Positions 54,452-62,554 of a stretch of DNA of 64,000 nucleotides are shown piece by piece. The stretch lies in NCBI GenBank assembly GCA_025360585.1, contig JANYBW010000042.1, positions 170,985-234,984 on the forward strand. The letters are read 5' to 3'. The translations under genes were made by a program, and so were the position numbers. Under the pieces are notes generated by a model. The model was not told the DNA's origin, made no database searches, and worked only from the letters and a program-made list of their open reading frames with translations. This DNA is from Actinomycetes bacterium (GTDB lineage: Bacteria; Actinomycetota; Acidimicrobiia; IMCC26256; PALSA-610). How positions within the stretch are numbered: position 1 is the stretch's first letter; each line of letters begins with the position of its first letter.

Positions 54452-55485
54452 CGCTCGCTCATCCGGTTGCTCCGACTACGCCGATTCTGGAAGCCAAGCA
54501 TCTCGTCAAAGAATTCCCCATCCGGGCCGGATTATTACGCCGTCAGATTGCAAGCGTTCAGGCAGTTTCGGATGTCTCGTTTTCTGTAGCCGCAGGCGAG
54601 ACGCTTGGGCTGGTAGGGGAGTCGGGGTGCGGAAAAAGTACGACAGGCCGACTGCTGATGCGGCTACTTGAAGCGACCTCCGGCTCAGTGAAATTTCGCG
54701 GTGAAGAAATCCTTGAGATGAGCTCCGCCGATATGCGTGCGTTACGGCGGCGGATTCAGTTTGTATTCCAGGATCCTTACGCGTCGTTGAATCCGCGAAT
54801 GACGGTGCACGGGATCATCGCAGAGCCAATGCGCATTCATGGCACGTACGCCAAAGTTGGGGAGAGCAAAATCAAAGACCTGATGTTTCGCGTGGGCTTG
54901 AATCCTGAACATGCGAACCGTTTTCCCCACGAGTTTTCTGGAGGACAACGCCAACGTATCGGCATAGCACGGGCGTTAGCGCTCGACCCTGAGCTGCTCG
55001 TCCTCGATGAACCCGTCTCCGCGCTCGATGTGTCGATTCAAGCCGGCGTGGTGAACCTGCTCGAGGAACTCCAAGACGAACTCGGGTTGGCGTACGTGTT
55101 TATCGCCCACGACTTGTCGGTTGTACGGCACATTTCCGATCGTGTCGCGGTGATGTATCTCGGCAAGATTGTTGAGATCGGCGACGCGAATGACATTTAC
55201 GAACGGGCGGCGCATCCCTACACGCAAGCATTGCTCTCGGCGGTTCCCGTTCCGGATCCTCGACTCGAACGAAAGCGGAAGTTGTCGAGGATTGTGCTCG
55301 AAGGCGATGTTCCGAGCCCGGTGAATCCGCCGTCGGGGTGTCGTTTTCGTACACGTTGTTGGATGGCACAAGACATCTGTGCACAGGAGGAACCTGCGCT
55401 TGTCGACCGTGGTCAAGGACATCCGGTTGCATGCCACTTTGCCTCTGATCATCCAGTCGAAATCGGCGTCAAGCCGCTCGTTTAG
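54448..55485 (+). CDS. Dipeptide/oligopeptide ABC transporter ATP-binding protein (DppF-like)
   Basis: 345 residues. Walker [18 protein letters not shown], signature [20 protein letters not shown], Walker [21 protein letters not shown]-loop [19 protein letters not shown], and the C-terminal region [19 protein letters not shown]. Second ATPase of the importer; the GTG start is within the stop of the previous gene. Completes the five-gene operon. Confidence 0.94.
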   Translation: MTLAHPVAPTTPILEAKHLVKEFPIRAGLLRRQIASVQAVSDVSFSVAAGETLGLVGESGCGKSTTGRLLMRLLEATSGSVKFRGEEILEMSSADMRALRRRIQFVFQDPYASLNPRMTVHGIIAEPMRIHGTYAKVGESKIKDLMFRVGLNPEHANRFPHEFSGGQRQRIGIARALALDPELLVLDEPVSALDVSIQAGVVNLLEELQDELGLAYVFIAHDLSVVRHISDRVAVMYLGKIVEIGDANDIYERAAHPYTQALLSAVPVPDPRLERKRKLSRIVLEGDVPSPVNPPSGCRFRTRCWMAQDICAQEEPALVDRGQGHPVACHFASDHPVEIGVKPLV

Positions 55486-55487
55486 AT

Positions 55488-55504
55488 CCGCCGCGTTCCG
55501 GCGG
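55488..55504 (+). terminator. Short hairpin after the peptide-transporter operon
   Basis: ccgccg at 55488-55493 pairs with cggcgg at 55499-55504 around a 5-base loop, 2 bases after the operon stop. There is no T-run, so it is a weak or Rho-assisted terminator at best. Confidence 0.35.
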
Positions 55505-55528
55505 CACGCGCTACATTGACGGCTCCAC

Positions 55529-55611
55529 GTCGGAGTGGCGGAATGGCAGACGCGCTAGGCTAAGGACCTAGTGCCCTTAGGGGCGTGGGGGTTCAAGTCC
55601 CCCCTTCGACA
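55529..55611 (+). tRNA. tRNA-Leu (anticodon reads AAG)
   Basis: Acceptor stem gtcggag with cttcgac (one G-U), a D arm, an anticodon stem ctagg/cctag around ctaagga giving anticodon AAG, a long class II variable arm, and a T arm ggggg/ccccc. A CCA follows the discriminator base (55612-55614) and may be encoded. Anticodon AAG decodes CUU and is rare in bacteria, where A34 is normally found only in tRNA-Arg(ACG). It stands at the boundary of the accessory region. Confidence 0.9.
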
Positions 55612-55614
55612 CCA

Positions 55615-56080
55615 CGGTTGAGCTGGGCATACGTCGCAGCGCGGTCGGTTAACTACAGCCGCTCCGGTCCATTTAGTCACGGATTAGTCACGGGATTTTC
55701 AAAACACTCGCGAACTAGCGGGAATCGGACATCCTTGAACAAAGTCAACTCTGCCCGCGATTCTCACGGTGCGTGGTGGCGAGCCTGGATCGGGCGCTGT
55801 GACGGCCCGATTGGCGTGAAACACCACGACTGCATCGCGAGTCTCGCACCGTTTGTTCATGGTGATCGCGTGGGAACGTGGCACGAAGTATTCGCGAAGA
55901 ACTCATCGCTCAAGAAGCCAGGCGTCGGAATTCAATGACATGAGCGACCGTGAAAGCAAGCGAATCACCGACAAGACTGGCTCTTCGAATATGAATGGGG
56001 TCAACAAGCGCGACTTTGCGACCGATCGTCGTTCTGCGCTCGTTGGTCGACTTGCATAATGCGCTCCGAGCGATGCCTGT
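55615..56080. other. Intergenic stretch with no supportable gene
   Basis: Between tRNA-Leu and the insertion sequence. Open frames here have no codon-usage or domain support; the one starting at 55585 overlaps the tRNA. I see no integrase remnant and no duplicated tRNA 3' end. Confidence 0.5.
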
Positions 56081-56261
56081 TTGTGTCAAGTGATTCTTTT
56101 CGTGGGTCTTTTTGGCGCGTTGGGGTTTGCCTCTGGCGTGATCGAGGCTGGCGGTTCTAGAGTTTGGTTGGTCCGGGAATGGCTTATCCGAAGTGTCAGC
56201 GTTCAGGGATTTGCTGGCCGCGCTGGATACAGAGCCGCCCCTGATTGCCTTCCCGGGCCGT

Positions 56262-57284
56262 CTATTTTTCGGTGGTGACGTCAGCAACGAGTTGTCGGTA
56301 GACCGCGTCACTGATACGGCGTTTCAGGCAACGCATCGCTTCTTTTTTGCTTTTGTGTTCTGCTTGTTTGCGCAGGTAGTAGACGCGGCCTGGCGTGTCA
56401 TGGCTGATCTGGCCGAGCGCCGCGACATACAGCGCATGATTCAACTGTCGTTGCCCATTCGGGTTCAACCGATGCCGTTCAATCTTGCCCGACGACGCTG
56501 CGAGTGGCGCGGTCGCGTTATAACGCGCGTAGTGACCAGCCGTCGCGAATCGTCGGATATCGCCGGTATAGCCAATCAGGTACGCCGCGACGATCGGCCC
56601 GACGCCATAGACATCCGTCACGGTCGTCTCCGACGTGGTGACGGCGTGTTTGATACGCGCGTGGAGTTCAGTGAGTAACACGTCGTTGCGTTGCACTTCA
56701 ACGAGGAACTCTGTCGCGACCCGATGACGTTCGGTCCCGATCGCATCGACTGGACAGTACGTCTGTAACTCTGTAGCAGCGCGTTCAGCACTGAGTTTTG
56801 GGGGTAGACCACCCTCTACCATCAACGCGAGGATCGTGTGGAGTCGACAGATCGCACGAGTCCGTGCCGCGATCAACTGGTGATGGCGTTGCGCCAACAA
56901 GCGCGACACTTGAACATGATCATCGACGACAACCGTACGGAGGTTCGCGTGGCGTAGCCCGACGATCGCAGCCGATCTTGCATCATGCGCGTCGGTCTTA
57001 TCGTTACAGCCAGAATCCAAGATACGTACCCGTGCCGATAACGCAGCTGGGACATCAACCACGCTCTCGCCCGCGGCGACGAGTTGCTGCGCGAGTAACG
57101 CACCAACACCAGACGCACCTTCAATCGCCCAGACCCGCGGCAGATAATCGCCAGCCCAACGTAACAACACGTCTCGTTGCCGGCGATCAGCAGGCAACGA
57201 ATATTCAGCGATGATCGCTTCGTTGCCGTTGATCACGACCGCAGCATGAGATCCTTTGTGGGGATCGATACCAATAACAAACAT
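56262..57284 (-). CDS. IS110-family transposase (RuvC-like DEDD plus Tnp_20 domain)
   Basis: 340 residues. The N-terminal DEDD nuclease has Asp7 (VIGIDPHKGSH), Glu55 (VWAIEGASGVG), Asp98 and Asp101 (KTDAHDARSAA). The C-terminal Tnp_20 domain has VYGVGPIVAAYLIGYTGDI, the serine-containing APLAASSGKIERHRLN and a basic tail. Start ATG 57284 has AAGGAG 6 bases upstream. It appears full length and intact, so the element may be active. Related enzymes are guided by a bridge RNA (established for IS621). Confidence 0.93.
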   Translation of the reverse strand: MFVIGIDPHKGSHAAVVINGNEAIIAEYSLPADRRQRDVLLRWAGDYLPRVWAIEGASGVGALLAQQLVAAGESVVDVPAALSARVRILDSGCNDKTDAHDARSAAIVGLRHANLRTVVVDDHVQVSRLLAQRHHQLIAARTRAICRLHTILALMVEGGLPPKLSAERAATELQTYCPVDAIGTERHRVATEFLVEVQRNDVLLTELHARIKHAVTTSETTVTDVYGVGPIVAAYLIGYTGDIRRFATAGHYARYNATAPLAASSGKIERHRLNPNGQRQLNHALYVAALGQISHDTPGRVYYLRKQAEHKSKKEAMRCLKRRISDAVYRQLVADVTTEK

Positions 57285-57480
57285 GACTAGCTCCTTCACA
57301 TCAAACAATGGGGTTCGCCATGGCGGGCATACCTGATGCGAGATGCCGTTCCTGTTTCGAGCCACGCCACAACGCGAGCACCGACAGGGCCGTCTCATCG
57401 TTCAAAAGCCAACCCGAAAAGGGCGGCAGGGCATTCTTGAGACAGACCCGTCAGCACCCGCAACGCTACGAATATCTCGC
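57285..57480 (-). ncRNA. Candidate bridge-RNA end of the IS110 element
   Basis: The ~200 bases upstream of the transposase start contain no gene and hold partly complementary GC blocks on the minus strand, such as gggtgctgacgggtctg and ccctgtcggtgctcgcg, plus a cgcccttttcgggttgg hairpin. In IS110-type elements this left end encodes a bridge RNA with target- and donor-binding loops. Presence is inferred from family membership and position, not proven by fold. Confidence 0.4.
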
Positions 57481-57524
57481 AACGCTTGACCAACACACTG
57501 CCATCAGGGCATTATGCGCCGTTG

Positions 57525-57821
57525 GTGGCCGATGACGTGCAAGTCGACGAGGTGCGACGGTGGTTCGGATCGAAGGGCTTCGATCTCCACGTGGAGCAAC
57601 GCGACATGAGCGACGAGCTACCGCGCTTGGCCCCTTCGGCGCGAAATGCCTATTGGGTAGACCTCGTGTCTCGCCGCACGGGCGATGTTGTCGCGCGCTC
57701 GTACGGCTCGGGCCCGTCACCGACGCTCGCCATCGTCGCCACGGAACAACGCTGGCTTGCCGAGCAGGACGGTGCTGGGGCGGTATCTGGCACTACGTAC
57801 GTGGACAAGGCGGCCGAGTGA
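57525..57821 (+). CDS. Small protein of unknown function
   Basis: 98 residues from GTG 57525 (111 from TTG 57486, which lies at the edge of the insertion sequence). Soluble, no recognised domain: VDEVRRWFGSKGFDLHVEQRDMS, then a beta-rich VDLVSRRTGDVVARSYGSG and a helical end VATEQRWLAEQDG, a layout seen in small uncharacterised actinobacterial proteins. The left end may have been shifted by the insertion event. Confidence 0.5.
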   Translation: MADDVQVDEVRRWFGSKGFDLHVEQRDMSDELPRLAPSARNAYWVDLVSRRTGDVVARSYGSGPSPTLAIVATEQRWLAEQDGAGAVSGTTYVDKAAE

Positions 57822-57883
57822 CTATGGCGTGGCCGCACGACTCGATAACCGCTCGTCGGTAGCCGGCGCAGTGGGAGACTCGC

Positions 57884-58228
57884 ATGGTGACGAATGAAAT
57901 TGGAACGGCACCTGCGCGCGGTCGCCCCGTAGTACTGCTCGTGGATGCTGAACGCGACCTTTCGGCGCTCGCGAACAAGCCGATCGAACTGCCTCCGAAC
58001 GCCATCGCGCACAGCGATCCGGAAACCTGCCCCGCCTGCGGCGGTAGCGAAGTGATGTGGGGTTGCGACCCACATCAAACGCGCGACCGCCACGACATTC
58101 ATCCAATCGTGTGGCACGAAACCGCGTGGATGGCTGACTCGTTCATCTGCCGAACGTGCTGGGCAGGATGGATCGAGCCCGACGAACCTGAACCCATCTC
58201 CTGGGTTCGGCCCTACTGGCGTGTCTGA
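57884..58228 (+). CDS. Small Cys-rich protein of unknown function
   Basis: 114 residues with two Cys pairs, CPACGG at 49-54 and CRTCW at 89-93, that could bind one zinc ion as a split ribbon. There are several Trp residues in the C-terminal half. ATG 57884 is preceded by GGGAGA at a suitable distance. No known family is recognised. It follows the previous small gene by 62 bases on the same strand. Confidence 0.55.
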   Translation: MVTNEIGTAPARGRPVVLLVDAERDLSALANKPIELPPNAIAHSDPETCPACGGSEVMWGCDPHQTRDRHDIHPIVWHETAWMADSFICRTCWAGWIEPDEPEPISWVRPYWRV

Positions 58229-58328
58229 AGCCCGATTTGCCGCTCTGCGTTAGCTGAACGAGCTCGGGAACCGCGGCCGATCGGGTAGGGAACTTGATGC
58301 GACTCTTGATCTTCGCGAGACTCCCGCC

Positions 58329-58997
58329 GTGGTGCGTCCCGAGGCCGTCGCGATGGCGGAGATCGTCAAGGCGGTCAGCCCTCGCTTGAAGGCGAACCGA
58401 TTCAAGAAGCGGCGCTATGGGTTCAACCGGCGTACGGATGATGGGCTTGTGCACGTTGTGCATTTCTGGATGGCGCCCTTCGAACTGCCCGCTTGGACCG
58501 AGGTCCCTGGACTACGCGAACGCCGATACGGGAATTTCCGCATCGACCTCGGTGTCTGGTGCCCTGAGATGGCTCGGCTCGGCCAACCGAAGACCGAGTG
58601 GGTCAACGAGTACAACTGCCAATTGCGAGCGACGATCGGCCAAATGCTCGAACCACCTGTCAGTGATTTCTGGTGGCCTCTCGACGAAGCCGGGGTTGCA
58701 GAGACGGCCTGGGTGACTTTGTCCGACTACGGGTTACCGTGGCTCGATCGGTTCTGGTCCAAAGATGCGATCCTCGAAGCATTCGAGACACACGGCGCTC
58801 GGGATCTGGGGATGCCCCCTGCGGGACCGCTCGACATCGCAGACCTCTACGATGGTCTCGGTGACGTTGCGGCCGCCAGGCGAACGCTGGAGGCGTACGT
58901 AGCATCTGGAGTGAGGTCAGGTCATGCCGACTACCTGGCGCAGTACCTCGACTCGCGAGGGCATGGCGACCTCGTACTGAGCATCAAACGAGCGTGA
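58329..58997 (+). CDS. DUF4304-like protein
   Basis: 222 residues. The N-terminal part VAMAEIVKAVSPRLKANRFKKRRYGFNRR and the aromatic-rich beta strands (VHVVHFWMAP, NFRIDLGVWCPEM) match the look of DUF4304 proteins, which are small orphan cytoplasmic proteins with a helix-plus-beta fold. C-terminal helices with ADLYDGLGDVAAARRTLEAYV resemble a single TPR. Function unknown. GTG start at 58329. Confidence 0.6.
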   Translation: MVRPEAVAMAEIVKAVSPRLKANRFKKRRYGFNRRTDDGLVHVVHFWMAPFELPAWTEVPGLRERRYGNFRIDLGVWCPEMARLGQPKTEWVNEYNCQLRATIGQMLEPPVSDFWWPLDEAGVAETAWVTLSDYGLPWLDRFWSKDAILEAFETHGARDLGMPPAGPLDIADLYDGLGDVAAARRTLEAYVASGVRSGHADYLAQYLDSRGHGDLVLSIKRA

Positions 58998-59055
58998 CAC
59001 TGCTCGCGGCGCGAGACTGCCGATATGGCACGTTGTCCGTGCGTCAGAAATGCAC

Positions 59056-59345
59056 CATGCCGACGACCAGAGACGACACACTCATCGCGCTGCTCCGGGC
59101 GAGAGACGCACGCACTACTGAGGTCGTTCTCGAATGAGGGCGCCCGGTACATCGTGTACAACATTGCGTGGCGATACGACGAGGGCGACGAGTGGGCACA
59201 TGTCACAACGAATATCAGCCCGAGCGTCGACGGCCAGCCAATCGACTGCTTCGTCACGAGTGCCGTCGTCGCTGTGAACGATCCGACGACGGGCACCGTG
59301 CTCTATAGACGGTCAGGCGAGAGCGCATTGCTGCCGATCTCGCGC
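59056..59345 (+). pseudogene. Small gene broken by a frameshift
   Basis: An ATG at 59056 opens MPTTRDDTLIALLRARDARTTEVVLE, which stops at 59137-59139. The next frame continues at once with NEGARYIVYNIAWRYDEGDEWAHVTTNISPSVDG and AVVAVNDPTTGTVLYR, and the two pieces make a sensible ~85-residue protein if one base is missing near 59134-59140. Either a real frameshift (pseudogene) or a sequencing error. No known family. The frame runs on to 59585 but loses protein-like character after about 59345. Confidence 0.5.
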
Positions 59346-59484
59346 TCATCGATCGAGCGCCCAAGCGATCAGAACGTGCGCACAGAATCCCGGTCCGACC
59401 CCGCCGATATCCGAAGAGCCTCGACACCTTGCACAACAGCGCGTGAAGGGGCAGTCTCAGGTGCGACCGCTCAGTGGCTCGGAT

Positions 59485-59961
59485 TCAGGCGAACGGGTCG
59501 AGACGGCCACTGTCGATCAGATTCTGCGCCGCGGCGATCGTCGTACGAGCGGTTTCGAGCGCGTCGCGTGCATCGTCGCGGGTGACGCCAGGTGAATCAG
59601 CGCTTGGATATTCACTGTCGTTGCGCCGGCGTCGCAGTCGATTGAGTTTCCCAAAAACTTCGACTCCACCCCGATCGTTGAATTGTGCGCGCACCGCGTC
59701 GATTACTGCGATGTGGCCGCCTCGTGTCGTTGCGCGCAGGCCTTGTATCGCAAGCAATGCTGCCGATGCTTTGCGGGCTGCGTCGTAGCTGAGTTGCAGG
59801 GCGCCAGCGGGATCATCATCGACGCCAAGTGCTGCGAGCGTGACATGTGCTTGTGCAGTCGTGAGGAGTTGTGCCGCGACGTCGGTCGACGCCGCAACGG
59901 AATCCAGTTCGCCCTCGCGTAACAGGCGGTCGATGACATCGCGACCGCGTGCCCAAGTCAC
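59485..59961 (-). CDS. HEPN-domain protein, partner of an MNT nucleotidyltransferase
   Basis: 158 residues, all-helical, with ALQLSYDAARKASAALLAIQGLR (first HEPN helix pair) and RLRRRRNDSEYPS in the last helices. HEPN toxins usually have an R-x4-6-H catalytic motif; here the site reads RNDSEY with no histidine, like HEPN variants that end in Glu-Tyr. If toxic, it would be by another mechanism. It overlaps the upstream MNT gene by 4 bases (ATGA), the usual arrangement of MNT-HEPN toxin-antitoxin pairs. Confidence 0.7.
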   Translation of the reverse strand: MTWARGRDVIDRLLREGELDSVAASTDVAAQLLTTAQAHVTLAALGVDDDPAGALQLSYDAARKASAALLAIQGLRATTRGGHIAVIDAVRAQFNDRGGVEVFGKLNRLRRRRNDSEYPSADSPGVTRDDARDALETARTTIAAAQNLIDSGRLDPFA

Positions 59962-60590
59962 GACGTGAACCGTTCAATATTCTTGAGGTCACCGAGATCG
60001 CTACTGATCGTTTCGTCTGCGAGTACGACGACGAGTGCACGGCTCTTGACTTCTTGGATGAAGTTGTCGTTCCTGTTGTGCCATTGGTCGAGGGAACGAA
60101 CGGTCGCTTGCACAGGTACTCCGATTGAGGCTTCGGCTCGGTCGGCTGCAGCGTCGACGGCATCGCGGTTTGGTGCCCCAATCACGAGCACATCGATGTC
60201 GTTGGGGGCCTGGCCAGCTTCGCCGATATAGCGCGCTGCCCACGACCCGAAAATCACGACAGCGTGCGCACCTTCGAGTTCGGAGAATTCTTTGTTGATC
60301 GTGGCAGGTGCTCCGTAGGTCGCGAGCACGATCTGACGCAACGCCGAGTAGAGCGGGTGTGCAGCGTTGACCCGCGCGATTCTCGTTGGCCCGACCTTTT
60401 CGGTCGTGACGATGCCGCTGTCTTGTGCTCTGCCAACTTCGCGTTGCACGGTGGGCATGCTGGATTTCGTGATCGCCACGAGTTCTGAGAGGTTGTAGCC
60501 CTTGTCAGGGTCGGCCATGAGCCGCGCGAGGATGCGGCCCTGCACATCTGATCGCAAAATCGGAGCAAGTGAAGCCGCGGGCATTTTCAT
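59958..60590 (-). CDS. Winged-HTH/minimal nucleotidyltransferase (MNT) fusion, antitoxin-like
   Basis: 210 residues. The N-terminal winged helix (RILARLMADPDKGYNLSELVAITKSSMPTVQREVGRAQDSGIV) should bind DNA; the C-terminal MNT domain has GSWAARYIGEAG then NDIDVLVIG, i.e. the GS...DxD metal site, with 14 residues between GS and DID instead of the shorter spacing of MntA. MNT antitoxins in known pairs AMPylate the HEPN toxin. The HTH makes it a likely autoregulator through the palindrome just upstream. Confidence 0.78.
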   Translation of the reverse strand: MKMPAASLAPILRSDVQGRILARLMADPDKGYNLSELVAITKSSMPTVQREVGRAQDSGIVTTEKVGPTRIARVNAAHPLYSALRQIVLATYGAPATINKEFSELEGAHAVVIFGSWAARYIGEAGQAPNDIDVLVIGAPNRDAVDAAADRAEASIGVPVQATVRSLDQWHNRNDNFIQEVKSRALVVVLADETISSDLGDLKNIERFTS

Positions 60591-60591
60591 A

Positions 60592-60613
60592 AACCGTAGA
60601 GAAGTATACGGTT
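60592..60613. promoter_or_regulatory. Inverted repeat over the promoter of the MNT-HEPN pair
   Basis: aaccgta (60592-60598) and tacggtt (60607-60613) form a 7-bp dyad with an 8-base spacer, starting 2 bases upstream of the MNT start codon (minus strand). Between the arms the minus strand reads TATACT, a good -10 box 12 bases before the ATG. An HTH protein bound here would block its own promoter, typical of toxin-antitoxin autoregulation. Confidence 0.6.
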
Positions 60614-60878
60614 ATAGAAAGTGATCGGGCGGGATGTCTTCGTCTCTCGAGTTCGGGATCGCGCGCGGCTCAGACATGGTCGCGCGTGGTTTGCGGGCGT
60701 TCGTGCTCTCCGTGGGGGGCATGCGAGTCGCCCTCTGGCTGGACGGCACCACATGACGACGGTTTTGGAGGGTTATGCCTCGCGCCGTACCGCCTTCGAC
60801 TGATGGATGGCAGCGCGATGTTGACCGGCGCCGGACGGATGCTGACCTGGCAAGGCGATCCTCCACGTCGCTCATCGT

Positions 60879-61096
60879 TTATTCGCCGTCGCGCAAACGT
60901 TTGGCGCCTTTCAAGAGTGCGAAGCCAAACATGATGGCGACACTCCCGATCACCGCCCACGTCGCTTCGCCAGTCAGGAACGAACCTTGATGATCCCAAC
61001 ACCTTGGCCCACCCACACCGCACCAACCAGAATCAACTGTGCAGCAACGACTCTGCGGATCCGAACCGATCGTGTCTTGCCACGTTTGTCACTCAG
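60879..61096 (-). pseudogene. Frameshifted small membrane protein
   Basis: On the minus strand, SDKRGKTRSVRIRRVVAAQ then LILVGAVWVGQGVGIIK is followed by a stop, while another frame continues GSFLTGEATWAVIGSVAIMFGFALL then KGAKRLRDGE and its stop at 60879. Restoring one G in the aagg run at about 60984-60987 joins them into a ~70-residue two-helix protein of the type with W-x-x-Q-G-x-G...GSF-T-x-x-x-W-A-x-x-G. The start is uncertain (a CTG at 61096 or further right). Confidence 0.55.
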
Positions 61097-61151
61097 TATC
61101 GCTCGACCATAGAGGTTGGTCGTAGGTGCAGGTTGTGGCCTGCGCACAAGA

Positions 61152-62174
61152 TCATGGAGTGCGGCCGGTGAAGGCGATCAGCTTCGTGGCGATGTCGGCG
61201 TCTTCGGGCACGGCAATCTTTGGGCCGTAATGACCGCTTGATCGTAGTAGTTCATCGATGTGTTGCATGCCCTCATACATCGCGGCAGGCAAGATCGGGT
61301 CGAGCGTTTCGGCGAGACCAGCGGCGCGTGCAAGATCCCAAGTGTGAATCAAGATGTCGCCAGTGAACAACATGTCGATCGCGTTTGCGACCGTCATGGT
61401 TCCAGGCGGGCCAGCATCGAATTCTTTTGCGGCGACGTCGGGAGTGTCGAGCGCAGTCTGTATCTGTGTGCACAGACTCTCCCAGGCTCCAGCCGCGTCG
61501 TGATCGACGTCGTGGGGGATATTCACGTGGATGTCGGCGCGCTCCAACATTGTGGGCATCCACTCGACCATGTGGCGCACCACATCGCGTGCCGTCCATC
61601 CGACGCAAGGTGCCGCGTTACTCCAAGCTTGGTCAGCAACTTCGTTGGCGCGGTCAGAGAATCGACCGGCGACGCGCCGAAACCGTTCTGCTGGAGTATC
61701 GGAACGATCGAGGAGTTCGTCGAGGCGATTGAACGTTTCTTGCATGCCGCCTTCCATTCCCGACTCAATATGACCATCGCGAAATGCTTTGCTCCTATGC
61801 ACGACACGAGTTTGGAGTGTTGTGACGCCATCGACTTCGCGCAGCGTCATCGTGTTGGTTGATTCCGCGTCGGGGAAACCTTCAAAACACTCGGTAGATA
61901 CGATGCTTTCGCCACTGATGATTTCGAGATAGACGCCCCGCCACACGAGCTCAGCGCCTTCCAGCATTGATACGTATCGCCAGGCGCCACCGACTCGAAA
62001 CTCGATATCGCACGAAACAAGTGGACACCACGATGGGCCCCACCAACGCAGCACGTGACGCGGGTTGGTTATGAGTTCCCACACGAGGGCCTGGGGTGCG
62101 AGAAACTCGCGAGTGATGAGAATCTCGCAATCGGCGGGCAGTGAAACAACTGCCGATCCTTGTCGGTTGGTCAT
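61152..62174 (-). CDS. SRPBCC (AHSA1-like) plus DinB/mycothiol-dependent isomerase-like fusion
   Basis: 340 residues. Residues about 10-150 form an AHSA1/SRPBCC fold (ILITREFLAPQALVWELITNP, LRWWGPSWCPLVSCDIEFRVGGAWRY, FNRLDELL). The second half (SDTPAERFRRVAGRFSDRANEVADQAW onward) matches the TIGR03086-type DinB four-helix domain (WTARDVVRHMVEWMP, HTWDLARAAGL). ATG 62174 overlaps the ArsR stop (ATGA). ArsR-AHSA1 pairs are common in actinobacteria; ligand unknown. The upstream in-frame extension to 62513 is antisense-like and rejected. Confidence 0.85.
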   Translation of the reverse strand: MTNRQGSAVVSLPADCEILITREFLAPQALVWELITNPRHVLRWWGPSWCPLVSCDIEFRVGGAWRYVSMLEGAELVWRGVYLEIISGESIVSTECFEGFPDAESTNTMTLREVDGVTTLQTRVVHRSKAFRDGHIESGMEGGMQETFNRLDELLDRSDTPAERFRRVAGRFSDRANEVADQAWSNAAPCVGWTARDVVRHMVEWMPTMLERADIHVNIPHDVDHDAAGAWESLCTQIQTALDTPDVAAKEFDAGPPGTMTVANAIDMLFTGDILIHTWDLARAAGLAETLDPILPAAMYEGMQHIDELLRSSGHYGPKIAVPEDADIATKLIAFTGRTP

Positions 62175-62509
62175 GATGTTTTGCCTTTCTGTACTTCGGC
62201 GATGAGATTGTCGAGTTGGTCGTATCGAGTGTTCCAGAGGCGTTCGTATTGTTTGATCCAGCGATGCAATGGTTTCAGCGCGCGGGCATTGACTCGGTAG
62301 ATGTGATGACGTCCGTCGACGCGGCACCGCACTAGGTCGACTTCGCGCAGCACCTTCAAGTGTTTCGAAACTTGCGGTTGAGTGAAGCCGCTGCGAGCGA
62401 CGATTTCTCCTACGGGTGCCTCGCCGCGTGCCAACACGTCGAGGATGTCGCGCCGTGCCGATTCGGCTACGGCATTGAATACATCTGCGGTGGTTGCGCT
62501 GCGAGCCAC
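62171..62509 (-). CDS. ArsR-family transcription regulator
   Basis: 112 residues: winged helix FNAVAESARRDILDVLARGEAPVGEIVARSGFTQPQVSKHLKVLREVDLVRCRVDGRHHIYRVNARALKPLHRWI. No metal-binding ELCVC-type cysteines, so it belongs to the non-metal ArsR subgroup that partners with AHSA1 proteins. Likely represses its own operon. First gene, coupled by ATGA to the AHSA1-like gene. Confidence 0.92.
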   Translation of the reverse strand: MARSATTADVFNAVAESARRDILDVLARGEAPVGEIVARSGFTQPQVSKHLKVLREVDLVRCRVDGRHHIYRVNARALKPLHRWIKQYERLWNTRYDQLDNLIAEVQKGKTS

Positions 62510-62554
62510 GCAAACATATTCCTATATGGGAATGTAATTGTCAACCCTAAAGTT

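Larger units (their letters stand above)
56084..57480 (-). mobile_element. IS110-family insertion sequence (approximate limits)
   Basis: One DEDD transposase gene with about 180 bases beyond its stop and about 200 bases before its start, no terminal inverted repeats, as expected for IS110. On the minus strand the right flank ends in an AT-rich cacTTGACAcaaaca block (TTGACA at 56089-56084), like the -35 box that IS110 right ends supply to a promoter formed when the element circularises. Exact ends cannot be fixed from one copy. Confidence 0.7.

Noticed and set aside
55585..55938. 117-codon plus-strand open frame after tRNA-Leu
   Set aside because: Its start lies inside the tRNA and nothing in it matches a protein family; no ribosome-binding site.
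60612..60875. 87-codon minus-strand open frame between the MNT gene and the membrane pseudogene
   Set aside because: Basic, Ser/Arg/Pro-rich composition without motif or ribosome-binding site; not supported as a gene.
62175..62513. N-terminal extension of the AHSA1-like protein back to 62513
   Set aside because: It is an alternative frame of the ArsR gene, full of Arg and Ser, and the ATGA overlap marks the true start at 62174.
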